This document shows positions 36,030 to 44,200 of a stretch of DNA of 64,000 nt, piece by piece. The notes under the pieces were generated by a model. That model ran no database searches and was not told the origin of the DNA. It saw only the letters and a list, made by a program, of their open reading frames with translations. The stretch covers positions 1 through 64,000 of the forward strand of contig CALRTB020000016.1 in assembly GCA_943371005.1 (NCBI GenBank), in the 5' to 3' direction. The stretch's first letter is position 1. Each line of letters opens with the position of its first letter. Both the position numbers and the translations under genes were made by a program. The DNA is from MRBY01 sp943371005. Its GTDB lineage: Bacteria > Cyanobacteriota > Cyanobacteriia > Cyanobacteriales > MRBY01.

Positions 36030-37364
36030 ATGACTATTTCAGCACCCCTTGTTTCTTTGCAAGCTCCGAAGGATGTCTCGATTGAGGAGATTGAAGCGGA
36101 ACTGTCGCAACTCTGGCAAAATTACCGCTCCGATGAGGGCATGAGTGCCACCCGGGCCACAACCTTTAGTTTTTTGGTTTATGAGCCGGACGATTCCCAA
36201 GCGTTGCTGGCGAGTTTGGGATTTTATTCGGGGCCAATCGATGGAATTGCCGGTTCGCGGACGGTGGCAGCGATTCGTGCTGCCCAAAAGGCCTATGGTT
36301 TTGAGGAAACAGGCAAGATTTCACCGGAATTACTCACTAAGCTCCGGGAGATCTGGGAATGTCAAAGACAGGATCAAGGCTGTAAACCGCTAAACTATTC
36401 GGCTGATCTGAGTAGTTCTGGGGTGGCCGATGCGATCGCCGCGTCGAATCCCTGTCGAATTATCACCCTCTGTCCCACCACTGGCGAAGACGAAGGGGTT
36501 TCGGCCCAGGTTTCCGCCTATTGTCCGATTAATAAGCGGGGCGGCAGTACCCTCGTTTGTTGCGAGTACATTACCCTGAGTGGCACAGCAGCGGCCCTAG
36601 AGCGCATTGGGGGCTTAATTACAGCTTTAATGGTACGGGATTTACCAAAATTCATCTGGTGGAAAGCAGTACCAGACAGCAACTATGGCCTCTTTCAACG
36701 GTTGATGGCCGAAGCGGATACCCTCATCCTCGACTCTAGCGGCTTCCGGGATTCTGAAGCGGATCTCAAGGTTGTGTGTGAACTGTTACAACAGGGAACC
36801 AATACCGCTGATCTCAATTGGAGTCGTTTAGCAGCCTGGCAAGAGTTAACCGCCGCGGCCTTTGACCCCCCAGAACGTCGGTCAGCGATCTGGGATGTAG
36901 ACCATGTGACCCTCAACTACGAAAAGGGCAACGCCACCCAAGCGATTTTGTTTTTGGGCTGGCTCGCCAGTCGCCTCGGCTGGAATCCGACGGATATCGA
37001 ACGGGAATCAGGGGATTATGAAATTCACCGCATTCGCTTTGGCGATCGCCACCAAAAAGCAATTACGGCTGAGGTGGTGGGCCTACCCATGGCCGACGTG
37101 GGGGATATAGTCGGCGATCTGGTGAGCCTTAAACTCACTTCCAGTAACCTCGATGCCGATTGTTGTACCGTAATTTGTTCAGAAACCTCTGGCTGTATGC
37201 ACATGGAATCGGGGGGAGGTGCCCAAGCCTGCCGCATTGAACAGGTCACTCCCTTGGCCGATCAAGCCACAGAACATCTTCTGGGGCAACAGCTCCAGCG
37301 CTGGGGCAAAGATGTTCTCTACAACGAAACCATGGAACAGGTGCGTAAAATCCTCGCCCTTTAA
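36030..37364 (+). CDS. opcA: Glucose-6-phosphate dehydrogenase assembly/allosteric effector OpcA
   Basis: 444 residues. OpcA activates and helps assemble Zwf and is itself under thioredoxin control in cyanobacteria. Cys are plentiful (IWECQRQDQGC, IITLCP, VSAYCP, LVCCEY, DADCCTVICSE, SGCMHM), consistent with redox control. Residues about 55-110 read as an embedded peptidoglycan-binding-1-type helical module: LASLGFYSGPIDGIAGSRTV with AIRAAQKAYGFEETG. The protein has no signal peptide, so the module probably acts as a protein-interaction unit. It is the last gene of the tal-zwf-opcA run and converges on the Crp-family regulator. Confidence 0.95.
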   Translation: MTISAPLVSLQAPKDVSIEEIEAELSQLWQNYRSDEGMSATRATTFSFLVYEPDDSQALLASLGFYSGPIDGIAGSRTVAAIRAAQKAYGFEETGKISPELLTKLREIWECQRQDQGCKPLNYSADLSSSGVADAIAASNPCRIITLCPTTGEDEGVSAQVSAYCPINKRGGSTLVCCEYITLSGTAAALERIGGLITALMVRDLPKFIWWKAVPDSNYGLFQRLMAEADTLILDSSGFRDSEADLKVVCELLQQGTNTADLNWSRLAAWQELTAAAFDPPERRSAIWDVDHVTLNYEKGNATQAILFLGWLASRLGWNPTDIERESGDYEIHRIRFGDRHQKAITAEVVGLPMADVGDIVGDLVSLKLTSSNLDADCCTVICSETSGCMHMESGGGAQACRIEQVTPLADQATEHLLGQQLQRWGKDVLYNETMEQVRKILAL

Positions 37365-37381
37365 TCTTTAAACTTTTGTCT

Positions 37382-38044
37382 TCAGTGGCCGAGGCGAACC
37401 TGAAATCGATCCGCCTGGGTGAGTTGAATTTTGTCCGCTTGCATGAGTTGCTTGAGGAGACGATTGACCGTCACCTGGGTCGCCCCCAGCACCTCAGACA
37501 AGTGCTTGCTGGTGAGGGGAAACGGAATCATTGCGCCCTCAGGGGAAGGTTTGCCATAGGTGCGCCCCAACATTTCTAGGTACAGCCACAGCCGGTCAAT
37601 GGTTTTACGTTGGCACAGGAGGGTTTGTTCCAAGCGCTGGTGTTGCTGCTGGTGTCGGAGTGCTTGGAAGACGTTGTTTTTTAGGGTGGGCCATTGATCG
37701 AGATCTTCCCAATAGAGCCAAAAGACTTCTGTTTTATCTACCTGGGCGATCGCCTGGAACGAGATCATCGGACTGCGGTAGATATCAATGGGTTGATCGG
37801 CCCCAATAAACGCCAGAATCACCGGCTGTCCATCGAGGGAAAGGGACGGCTGGAAATGCCGCAGACGACTTTCAAGGCGCACAAATCCTTTCGTGACAAA
37901 GTACAGCAAACCAGGTCGGGTGGGAATGGTTTCTTCCTGGAAAAAAGTCCGACTCCGGCAGTGGGCGATCGCCCATTCTTGCAGAAACTCTGTGATTAGA
38001 GGCAATTGGGGCTCAATTTCATCAAGGGCAAAGAAGTGAGACAT
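37382..38044 (-). CDS. Crp/Fnr-family transcription regulator
   Basis: 220 residues: an effector-binding-like beta-barrel (GLLYFVTKGFVRLESRL to VDKTEVFWLYWED) followed by a dimer helix and a winged-helix DNA-binding domain (LTSKHLSEVLGATQVTVNRLLKQLM). It lacks the Cys set of Fnr. The barrel is not close enough to Crp to call cAMP binding. Known cyanobacterial members include NtcA and SyCRP; it seems neither. Two tandem 10-bp repeats lie 8-27 bp upstream of its start (38052-38071), perhaps for autoregulation. It is convergent with opcA. Confidence 0.85.
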   Translation of the reverse strand: MSHFFALDEIEPQLPLITEFLQEWAIAHCRSRTFFQEETIPTRPGLLYFVTKGFVRLESRLRHFQPSLSLDGQPVILAFIGADQPIDIYRSPMISFQAIAQVDKTEVFWLYWEDLDQWPTLKNNVFQALRHQQQHQRLEQTLLCQRKTIDRLWLYLEMLGRTYGKPSPEGAMIPFPLTSKHLSEVLGATQVTVNRLLKQLMQADKIQLTQADRFQVRLGH

Positions 38045-38051
38045 TACTTAT

Positions 38052-38071
38052 AGATACACAAAGATACACAA
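38052..38071 (-). promoter_or_regulatory. Tandem 10-bp direct repeats upstream of the Crp-family gene
   Basis: AGATACACAA occurs twice back to back (38052-38061 and 38062-38071). The spacing is one helical turn, so two protein monomers could bind on one face of the DNA. It lies a few bases in front of the regulator's start codon and about 117 bp from the divergent gene at 38188. Autoregulation is inferred. Confidence 0.5.
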
Positions 38072-38187
38072 AAAACAGTGAATATGGATGAGTTGCTCGT
38101 GGGTCGGTTGCAGCGGTGATTAATACCAGCAAAAGCTGCGGAAAGCTCTATCATCCTAGAAGATCCCCCTAGCCCAAGCAAGTTGCA

Positions 38188-38934
38188 ATGTTGTCTATTC
38201 CAGTCATGACCCAGGCTGGCAATTTAACCGATGATCTGCGTCGGTGCCTCGCCCAGGCGGGAGATTTTCCCAAGGCCAGTGAAATTCCGCTCCAGCTTTG
38301 TTTTCAGCGGCAAGGCATCGGTTTTCGTTCGGCGATCGCCTTAAAATTGGCTGCCCATACCCACCAGTCTCCCCAGGCCATTGCCCAAGCCTATCTCAAA
38401 CGGCTCACTGCCCCAACGCCGCAACATGATCCAAAGCACCAGAATACAACGGCGGCATTTACCTACGAGGCGATCGCCACTCCCCAGGGTTGGTTAGAAT
38501 TTTTCTTGGTGCCAACGGAGATTGGCCGCTGGCTAGATCAACTATTGTTACGGCCAGAAAACCCGACTGTTCCCAAGCTGTCCCCAGATCTTTTATTTTC
38601 TTGTCATTACCTGCAGCAGCGATTCCAAGACCTCAGTCGCCTCGCCGCTGACTACGCCACTGATACGCCCCAATGGAATTTTGAAAACGCCATTTTACCG
38701 ACCTGGGAGCAAGCCCTCCTAGAGGCGATCGCCCGTTGCGCCTTAGGGAGTTTCGAAAACCGACCGAAACCCCACCTATTTGCCACCCTCGAACAAAATC
38801 TCTGGGAAGTACAACGCCATTGCCCCCTATTTTATTTTCTCCGTGAAAATCCCACCCAAGGCCGTCATTATTGGCAGTGGTTTACCTATCTCGCTCAATT
38901 TTTAGCCAGCTATCTCCCACAATTAGAAAATTAA
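38188..38934 (+). CDS. DALR anticodon-binding domain protein (arginyl-tRNA synthetase-like)
   Basis: 248 residues. The N-terminus (DLRRCLAQAGDFPKASEIPLQ) and the C-terminal helical region (LARFALGSFENRP-like) resemble the DALR anticodon-binding domain of arginyl-tRNA synthetase; the catalytic Rossmann core is absent. Small DALR proteins occur in many cyanobacteria without known function. The ATG at 38188 is used; a second ATG at 38206 is also possible. It is divergent from the Crp-family gene. Confidence 0.65.
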   Translation: MLSIPVMTQAGNLTDDLRRCLAQAGDFPKASEIPLQLCFQRQGIGFRSAIALKLAAHTHQSPQAIAQAYLKRLTAPTPQHDPKHQNTTAAFTYEAIATPQGWLEFFLVPTEIGRWLDQLLLRPENPTVPKLSPDLLFSCHYLQQRFQDLSRLAADYATDTPQWNFENAILPTWEQALLEAIARCALGSFENRPKPHLFATLEQNLWEVQRHCPLFYFLRENPTQGRHYWQWFTYLAQFLASYLPQLEN

Positions 38935-39241
38935 TTCAAAATTCTTAAAGGCAGTGAGGCAAAAGCTTTCACGCTTTTTTTGATTGTCATATTTAGATTT
39001 TTCGACACAAAACTTGAAAAAAACATGGCAGTTTGAGAAAAGATGGTCTAAACTTACAGGTGTGTGAGGAGCGAACCAGAAAAAAGACCGAGACGAAACA
39101 CGGAAAGTCGCCGGTCTTTTTTCTGTGCCCAACACAAAAAATAGCCCAGGGTTATATCTCTACAAACAATCACCCCAGGATTTACAAAAGTCTTTAGTTT
39201 TTTTCGAATTAACGAACCCTAGCTACTGGTCGCAACAGGAT
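38935..39241. other. Convergent intergenic region holding a long hairpin
   Basis: 307 bases between the DALR gene and the ABC permease gene, which converge. It contains the hairpin at 39078-39124 and the possible small RNA described separately. The rest is AT-rich and holds no convincing open frame. Confidence 0.55.
39050..39124 (+). ncRNA. Candidate small RNA ending in an intrinsic terminator
   Basis: AGAAAAAAGACCG (39078-39090) and CGGTCTTTTTTCT (39112-39124) form a perfect 13-bp stem with an inner GAC/GTC pair; the U-run on the plus strand makes a Rho-independent terminator. A TAAACT at about 39050 could be a -10 element without a clear -35. Just before the hairpin lies GTGTGTGAGGAG (39060-39071), whose complement contains CUCCUCACAC, ten bases of the Yfr1 sRNA core as I remember it. 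It may instead be a bidirectional terminator between convergent genes. Confidence 0.45.
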
Positions 39242-40351
39242 TCAATCTTGGCGATTCTGGAGACTCTTTGGATCGAGGGCATCCCGTAGGCCATCACCGA
39301 GCAGGTTAAAGGCCAGCACCGTAACGATAATCAAAATGGCCGGCGACCACACCAGCCAGGGTTGCAAGACCAGAATAGAAGCATTGGTACTTAGAGAAAG
39401 CAGATTGCCCCAACTGGGGTCGGGCTGTTGAATACCGAGGCCAATTAAGCTCAGTACCGATTCGGCAATGATAAATCCTGGTACAGCCAAGGTTGCAGAG
39501 ATAATTGCATAGCTCGCCGTCTGGGGCAGGATATGTTTGGTGATGATGTAGAGCGATCGCCCCCCTGTTGCTTGGGCGGCCTGGACAAATTCTTGGTTTT
39601 TAATCGAGAGCACTTGACCGCGGATCACCCGGGCGAGACCAGACCAGCTAATGAAAGAGGTAATCAGCACGATCAAGAGGAATCGTTGGGCACTGGTTAA
39701 ACTAGCCGGCAAAATCGCCGCCAGGGACACCAGCAGATAAATCCCCGGAATGGTCATCAACACTTCCACAAAGCGCATCAAGACCGCATCAATCCAGCCA
39801 CCAAAGTAGCCGGAAATACCACCAATGAGCATCCCCAAGGGAAAGGAAATGACAATCCCCACTAGGCCAATGAACAGGCTAATGCGGCCCCCATGGAGTA
39901 AACGGCTAAATTGATCACGCCCCTGTTCATCAGTGCCAAGAAGATTAAAGCGGGCCTCGCCGACCACCCCAAATAAATGGCGATCGCCCCGGATGCCCGG
40001 AAAGACAATTTTTTCCTCGAAGGTCGGGGGCACGGGCAATTTGATCTGGAACAGTTGGTAAGGATCGCCTTTGACAAAGAGGCGCAGCGGTTGGGGATTA
40101 TCAGTATCAACAATCAGTTGGCGATCGCCCGTATCGAGATCCGTCGGCCCCTGGCTGGTGGGATAAACATAGGGGAGGCCATTGCGCCAGTGGAGCGCGG
40201 TGGGGGGCATCAAAGAGCCGTCTGCCTGGGACACATAGGGGTCATAGGGGGCAAAAAAATCAGCGCCAATGACAAGGACATAAAAGGTGATCAGGATAAT
40301 GGCGCCCAAATGCGCCAGGGTATTATTTCGAAGTTTGCGCCACCAATCCAT
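39242..40351 (-). CDS. ABC transporter permease, dipeptide/oligopeptide (OppC/DppC) type
   Basis: The ATG at 40351 (MDWWRKLRNNTLAHLGAII) is preferred to an upstream TTG. About 369 residues with a first helix near the N-terminus, a roughly 100-residue extracytoplasmic insert, then the permease core. The ATPase-docking EAA loop is visible in FVQAAQATGGRSLYIITKHI. The C-terminal GDGLRDALDPK is typical of DppC/OppC. A partner permease, ATPase and binding protein are not in the window. The substrate is probably a peptide or a nickel complex, but undecided. Confidence 0.93.
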   Translation of the reverse strand: MDWWRKLRNNTLAHLGAIILITFYVLVIGADFFAPYDPYVSQADGSLMPPTALHWRNGLPYVYPTSQGPTDLDTGDRQLIVDTDNPQPLRLFVKGDPYQLFQIKLPVPPTFEEKIVFPGIRGDRHLFGVVGEARFNLLGTDEQGRDQFSRLLHGGRISLFIGLVGIVISFPLGMLIGGISGYFGGWIDAVLMRFVEVLMTIPGIYLLVSLAAILPASLTSAQRFLLIVLITSFISWSGLARVIRGQVLSIKNQEFVQAAQATGGRSLYIITKHILPQTASYAIISATLAVPGFIIAESVLSLIGLGIQQPDPSWGNLLSLSTNASILVLQPWLVWSPAILIIVTVLAFNLLGDGLRDALDPKSLQNRQD

Positions 40352-40387
40352 AGTTACTGCCAGGGTTGCCAAAAATAATGTGTCCCC

Positions 40388-40882
40388 TCATTCTAATGCC
40401 TGCAGATACTCGATCGCGGCGGCAAGGGGGGAGTCATAGCCCTCGGCAAAGTCCATAAACCAGAGTCCTTCGTTGGAGAGGGGATCTAGTTGCTTAAGCC
40501 AGGTTTCGGCTTTGGTGCGCCAATATTTAGCCTCGGCCTGCTTTTGTTTTTCGGCGGCGGCGATCGCCTTGAGATCCGTCTCTGGGAGGGGCTGCTGGGC
40601 TTGCTTTTGCTGTGCGGCGATCAGTTGGTTAATGTCTTGGTAGAGGCGGTGATTTTTTTCACAGTCTTTGAGTTTGTTGGCGGTCGTTTCCTGTTCGAGG
40701 GCCTGCAGCATGGACGAAAGGCGATCGCCCTGGGATGGCTTTTCTACAGTAGGCTGCGGGTGAGCTTGGTATTCCTGCTGGAGCGCCGCTAGCGTTTGAT
40801 CCAGGCCGTTGTCCGGTGGCTGCGGGGTTGCCGAGCGATGTTGATTTTCTAAATCCCGTAGCAAGTCATCAAGGGAAGCCAT
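40388..40882 (-). CDS. Slr1339-type salt-stress protein family member
   Basis: 164 residues, charged and helical, with heptad-like Gln/Leu stretches and no signal peptide or membrane helix. The ending, LSNEGLWFMDFAEGY followed by AAAIEYL, matches my memory of the conserved C-terminus of the cyanobacterial Slr1339 family. The family name refers to salt-stress expression; the biochemical role is unknown. It lies 36 bp before the ABC permease gene on the same strand. Confidence 0.6.
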   Translation of the reverse strand: MASLDDLLRDLENQHRSATPQPPDNGLDQTLAALQQEYQAHPQPTVEKPSQGDRLSSMLQALEQETTANKLKDCEKNHRLYQDINQLIAAQQKQAQQPLPETDLKAIAAAEKQKQAEAKYWRTKAETWLKQLDPLSNEGLWFMDFAEGYDSPLAAAIEYLQALE

Positions 40883-40937
40883 CGTTCTATTGCCGAAAAA
40901 ATCTCACCTTAATTATAAAAAAGATATTTCCCTTTCT

Positions 40938-41525
40938 TTAATCCGGCGCAAACTGACACCGCAAACGCACTGCCTGGGCTAGCAAACGCCGATAATCCTG
41001 GTTATCAATGACATAGGAACCAAATCGCTCTAGGTGCGGATTTTGCAACTGGGCATCGAACAGCAGAAACCCTTGCCGCCGCAGATGTTCTACTAATAGC
41101 ACCATCGCCACCTTGGAACCATTAGGAATCTGAAAAAACATCGATTCTCCGATAAAAGCCCCACCAATGGCAATGCCTAAAATGCCCCCAGCCAATTGAT
41201 CTCCCTGCCAGGTTTCAAAACTGTGGGCCCACCCCGCCCGGTGCAAAGCACGATAAACAGCCATTAATTCCGGTGAAATCCAGGTCACATCCCGGTTGGC
41301 ACAGCCAGCACACACCGCATCAAAGGCCTGGTTAATTTTGGGGGTAAAAATTTGTTGATTGAGCGATCGCCTCAGGGACTTGGGATAACGAAACCGTTCA
41401 TCGAGGGGAATCAAAGTCCGTTGCCGACTCGAATACCAACCCAAATGCTGTTGCTCATCCGCCATCAAAAAATAGCCCTGGGAATATCCTTCTAAAATTG
41501 CTGGCAGATTAAAACGGCTGATCAT
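40938..41525 (-). CDS. aat: Leucyl/phenylalanyl-tRNA-protein transferase
   Basis: 195 residues, a normal size for cyanobacterial Aat. It adds Leu or Phe from aminoacyl-tRNA to N-terminal Arg or Lys of proteins, creating N-degrons for ClpS/ClpAP-type proteolysis. Conserved features include YFLMADEQQHLGWYSS, WISPELMAVY, AHSFETWQGDQLAGGILGIAIGGAFIGESMF and LLFDAQLQNPHLERFG, seen here in shorter blocks. It follows the response-regulator gene by 60 bp on the same strand. Confidence 0.95.
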   Translation of the reverse strand: MISRFNLPAILEGYSQGYFLMADEQQHLGWYSSRQRTLIPLDERFRYPKSLRRSLNQQIFTPKINQAFDAVCAGCANRDVTWISPELMAVYRALHRAGWAHSFETWQGDQLAGGILGIAIGGAFIGESMFFQIPNGSKVAMVLLVEHLRRQGFLLFDAQLQNPHLERFGSYVIDNQDYRRLLAQAVRLRCQFAPD

Positions 41526-41585
41526 AAATTGCCCACGACGGAATTTTTTGAATTTTTCAACTGTACCAGGCGATCGCCCTGGCGT

Positions 41586-42254
41586 TTAGGCTCTGAGGCG
41601 ATAACCAATGCCCCGCACCGTCTCGATGAGATCACTCCCCAACTTTTTACGGAGATAGCCAATGTACACATCGACAATATTCGAGCCTGGATCGTAATCA
41701 TAGCCCCACACCTGATCCAGGAGCTGCTGACGGCTCAAAACTTGGTCAGGGTGGCGCAACAACGTTTCTAACAGGATAAATTCACGGGCAGGCAACTCTA
41801 ACCAAACATCCCCTTGTTTGACCCGACGCGCCTTGAGATCTAGCTCCAATGTCTGGGTTTTTAGGCACATCGGCTCCGGGATTACCGTTGGGGTAAAGGT
41901 GCGTAGCCGCGCTTGGACACGGGCCAGGAGCTCTTTAAAACTAAAAGGTTTACCCAAGTAGTCATCGGCACCGAGATTTAGACCCATCACCTTATCGTCG
42001 AGGTCATCGCGGGCTGTGAGAATAATAATTGGGGCTGTGACCCCCTGACCACGGAGATCATGGAGCACTTCGAGGCCATCGGCATCGGGCAACCCCAGAT
42101 CTAAAATTAAAAGAGCAAAGGGATATTGCAAGGCCCAATCCAAGGCTTCTTTGGCCGTGCTGGCAATAGTCACCGTAAAGCCTTCGCTCTTAAAACCCTT
42201 TTCGAGGAAAGAAGCGATTCTAGGTTCGTCTTCGATAATCAGAATCTGGGTCAT
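41586..42254 (-). CDS. OmpR-family response regulator
   Basis: 222 residues. The receiver domain has acidic residues 8-10 (IIEDEPR), phosphoacceptor Asp52 in LLILDLGLP, and the conserved Thr and Lys in ILTARDD and LGKPFSF. The C-terminal winged-helix domain ends with GSNIVDVYIGYLRKKL and IETVRGIGYRLR, as in OmpR/PhoB regulators. Its start lies inside the end of the histidine kinase gene (35-bp overlap), so the pair is co-translated. The targets are probably in the upstream glycan operon, but that is inference. Confidence 0.96.
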   Translation of the reverse strand: MTQILIIEDEPRIASFLEKGFKSEGFTVTIASTAKEALDWALQYPFALLILDLGLPDADGLEVLHDLRGQGVTAPIIILTARDDLDDKVMGLNLGADDYLGKPFSFKELLARVQARLRTFTPTVIPEPMCLKTQTLELDLKARRVKQGDVWLELPAREFILLETLLRHPDQVLSRQQLLDQVWGYDYDPGSNIVDVYIGYLRKKLGSDLIETVRGIGYRLRA

Positions 42255-43731
42255 AGGGAATCGTCAAGGTAAATGTACTGCCTTTGTTTAACTCGCTGTT
42301 GACGGTAATGCTGCCTCCATGGGCGATCGCCACCTGTTTGACAATGGCTAAACCCAGACCTGAGCCTTCTGTGCCCCGTACTTGGCGGCCCCGGGCAAAC
42401 CGTTCAAAAATCCGTGTTTGGTCAGCGGGTGCAATTCCCCGCCCACTATCTTGTAACCAAAATTGTAAATTTTTACCGGTGCGAGTGACCCCCAAATAGA
42501 TTTGGTCATCGGGTTGGGTGTGTTGAACAGCATTTTGGGCCAGGTTAATCAGCGCTTGGGTCAGGCGTTGGCGATCGCCCCAGAGAATCCCCGTCACTAT
42601 CCCCTGGCGTTGCCATTGGCGAGGACTAGACGTTAAAGCCGTAATTTTCGTATAAAGCTCTTCTAAAAACGACTCTAAATCAATCGGTTCGTAGTGCAAA
42701 AAATTGGGTCGCTCCAACTTCGCCAACAGGATCAACTCCTGCACCAGTCGGCCCATGCGATCCAGCTCATCTAAAACCAATTCCACCGTTTTTTGTTCTT
42801 CGAGGGGAAGCTGGGCGATCGCCATCAGTTCCAGATGCCCCCGAATAATCGTGATCGGCGTGCGCAGTTCGTGGCCCACATCATTAAGAAACTGCCGCTG
42901 ATTTTCAAAGGCCGTTTCCAGGCGATCCAACATCGAGTTAAAGGCCTGGGCTAAATTCGCCAATTCCCCCTGGGTGGTGATCGGAATTCGCCGCGTCAGG
43001 TTGGATTCATTAATGCTGGTCGCCGTTTTTAAAATCAACGTTAAGGGAGCCAAAACTCGCCCCGCAATCACCGCACTCACCGCGATGGACAGACAAAAGA
43101 CCCCGATCAATGTCGCGAACACAATTTTTAAAGAAGCCAAGGTTTCGTTGTGTTCCCCCGCCACCGCGTGCACCGCAATAAAACGCCCAATAATTTCTCC
43201 CGCTGCATTTTCAATCGGCAGCGCCACATACAAAATATCTCCCGTTTCCGAATTGGGACGCGGATCAACTCCCTCTTGCCAGCGGTTTACCTGGGTCAAA
43301 CGTTGCAGTAGGGGCGTATTCGCCTGGAGAGTCGGCGGCAGGGCTTCGGGGCTGGAGCGATAGAATTCCTCGGCAATGACCCCAATAATAAAAGTGTCAT
43401 CCTCTGGCACCCGACGGGCGAGGTACAGATTAAACAAAGAAACCAAATCCGCCGGGGTCGAAAGGGGCAAAACCTCGGTATCTCCGAGGGCAAGCCGTTG
43501 TTTTACTTGGGGATCGTTGTTGAGTAACCCCTCAAACAAATACACATCTTCTTTAAGATCATTTCTAACCCGCTGGTTGATGTTGCTGAATACTAAATGC
43601 AACATTAGGGGAAAGGAAATGGCGAGGAACCCCGATAACAACAGCAAATACCAGAAAAAAACCCGACCACGCACCGAGAGCAAATGGATCCGCAGTAATT
43701 TAAGCCATTGTTTGGGAGAAAAGACGACCAT
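42220..43731 (-). CDS. Membrane sensor histidine kinase
   Basis: 503 residues. Two membrane helices (about 21-45 and 205-230) flank a periplasmic sensor loop of about 160 residues. A HAMP linker follows (GRVLAPLTLILKTATSI to RLETAF). The H-box is NDVGHELRTPITIIRGH, the N-box LAQNAVQHTQ, and the G-boxes DSGRGIAP and GSGLGLAIVKQ. The sequence is complete. The start ATG shares a base with the upstream stop (TAATG), which couples it to the small exported beta-repeat protein. The ligand is unknown; the neighbourhood suggests an envelope signal. Confidence 0.96.
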   Translation of the reverse strand: MVVFSPKQWLKLLRIHLLSVRGRVFFWYLLLLSGFLAISFPLMLHLVFSNINQRVRNDLKEDVYLFEGLLNNDPQVKQRLALGDTEVLPLSTPADLVSLFNLYLARRVPEDDTFIIGVIAEEFYRSSPEALPPTLQANTPLLQRLTQVNRWQEGVDPRPNSETGDILYVALPIENAAGEIIGRFIAVHAVAGEHNETLASLKIVFATLIGVFCLSIAVSAVIAGRVLAPLTLILKTATSINESNLTRRIPITTQGELANLAQAFNSMLDRLETAFENQRQFLNDVGHELRTPITIIRGHLELMAIAQLPLEEQKTVELVLDELDRMGRLVQELILLAKLERPNFLHYEPIDLESFLEELYTKITALTSSPRQWQRQGIVTGILWGDRQRLTQALINLAQNAVQHTQPDDQIYLGVTRTGKNLQFWLQDSGRGIAPADQTRIFERFARGRQVRGTEGSGLGLAIVKQVAIAHGGSITVNSELNKGSTFTLTIPYDPDSDYRRRT

Positions 43732-44093
43732 TAACGCTGGAGTAGGGAGCGCTGGGGCAAGGGGCGTTCAATAATACCGGCCACTTGGGTCGCGGCATTG
43801 AGATTGAGACTAAGGGCTTGTTTTGCCCAAATATTACCTTGAATCACCGCACCATTAGCAATGAGAGTCCCTCTGGGTTGGACGATGATATCACCCCGTA
43901 CGGTGGTTTGCCGGAGAATGCAGGTGGCCCCGGAAGGGACTTCGAGATCCCCAATGGCGATCGCCCCTAAACTGCCTTTGCATTGGGTCGCTTGGGCGAG
44001 GACGGGGAAATAGCTGAAAGCACCCATGAAAAGTGTAAGGCCCAGTCCAAGACGGCAAAACTGAGATTGTAAGTAATGCTGATACTGACCCAT
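43731..44093 (-). CDS. Small exported beta-repeat protein next to a histidine kinase
   Basis: The ATG at 44093 starts a signal-like segment (LGLGLTLFMGAFSYFPVLAQA); an upstream in-frame start at 44204 reads as leader. The mature region of about 85 residues has a repeating pattern of Gly, Ile, Val and short turns (LGAIAIGDLEVPSGATCILR, TVRGDIIVQPRGTLIANGA, IQGNIWAKQALSLNL), as in bactofilin or polymer-forming beta-helix proteins. Two Cys (TQCKGS, ATCILR) suggest a disulfide. It overlaps the histidine kinase by one base, so it may be the sensor's periplasmic partner or ligand. Confidence 0.7.
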   Translation of the reverse strand: MGQYQHYLQSQFCRLGLGLTLFMGAFSYFPVLAQATQCKGSLGAIAIGDLEVPSGATCILRQTTVRGDIIVQPRGTLIANGAVIQGNIWAKQALSLNLNAATQVAGIIERPLPQRSLLQR

Positions 44094-44200
44094 GGGAAAA
44101 TAGCCGATTTTTAAAGGATAGGGATTGTCGGGCGGCTTGATCTCACTACCAGGATGACCTGGGGCGATGAAACAACATTGAAAATTCCGTGAGAAGTTTC

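Noticed and set aside
39060..39124. Yfr1 sRNA itself on the minus strand
   Set aside because: The minus strand does contain CUCCUCACAC, but the terminator hairpin lies upstream of it, not downstream, so it cannot be a normal Yfr1 transcript.
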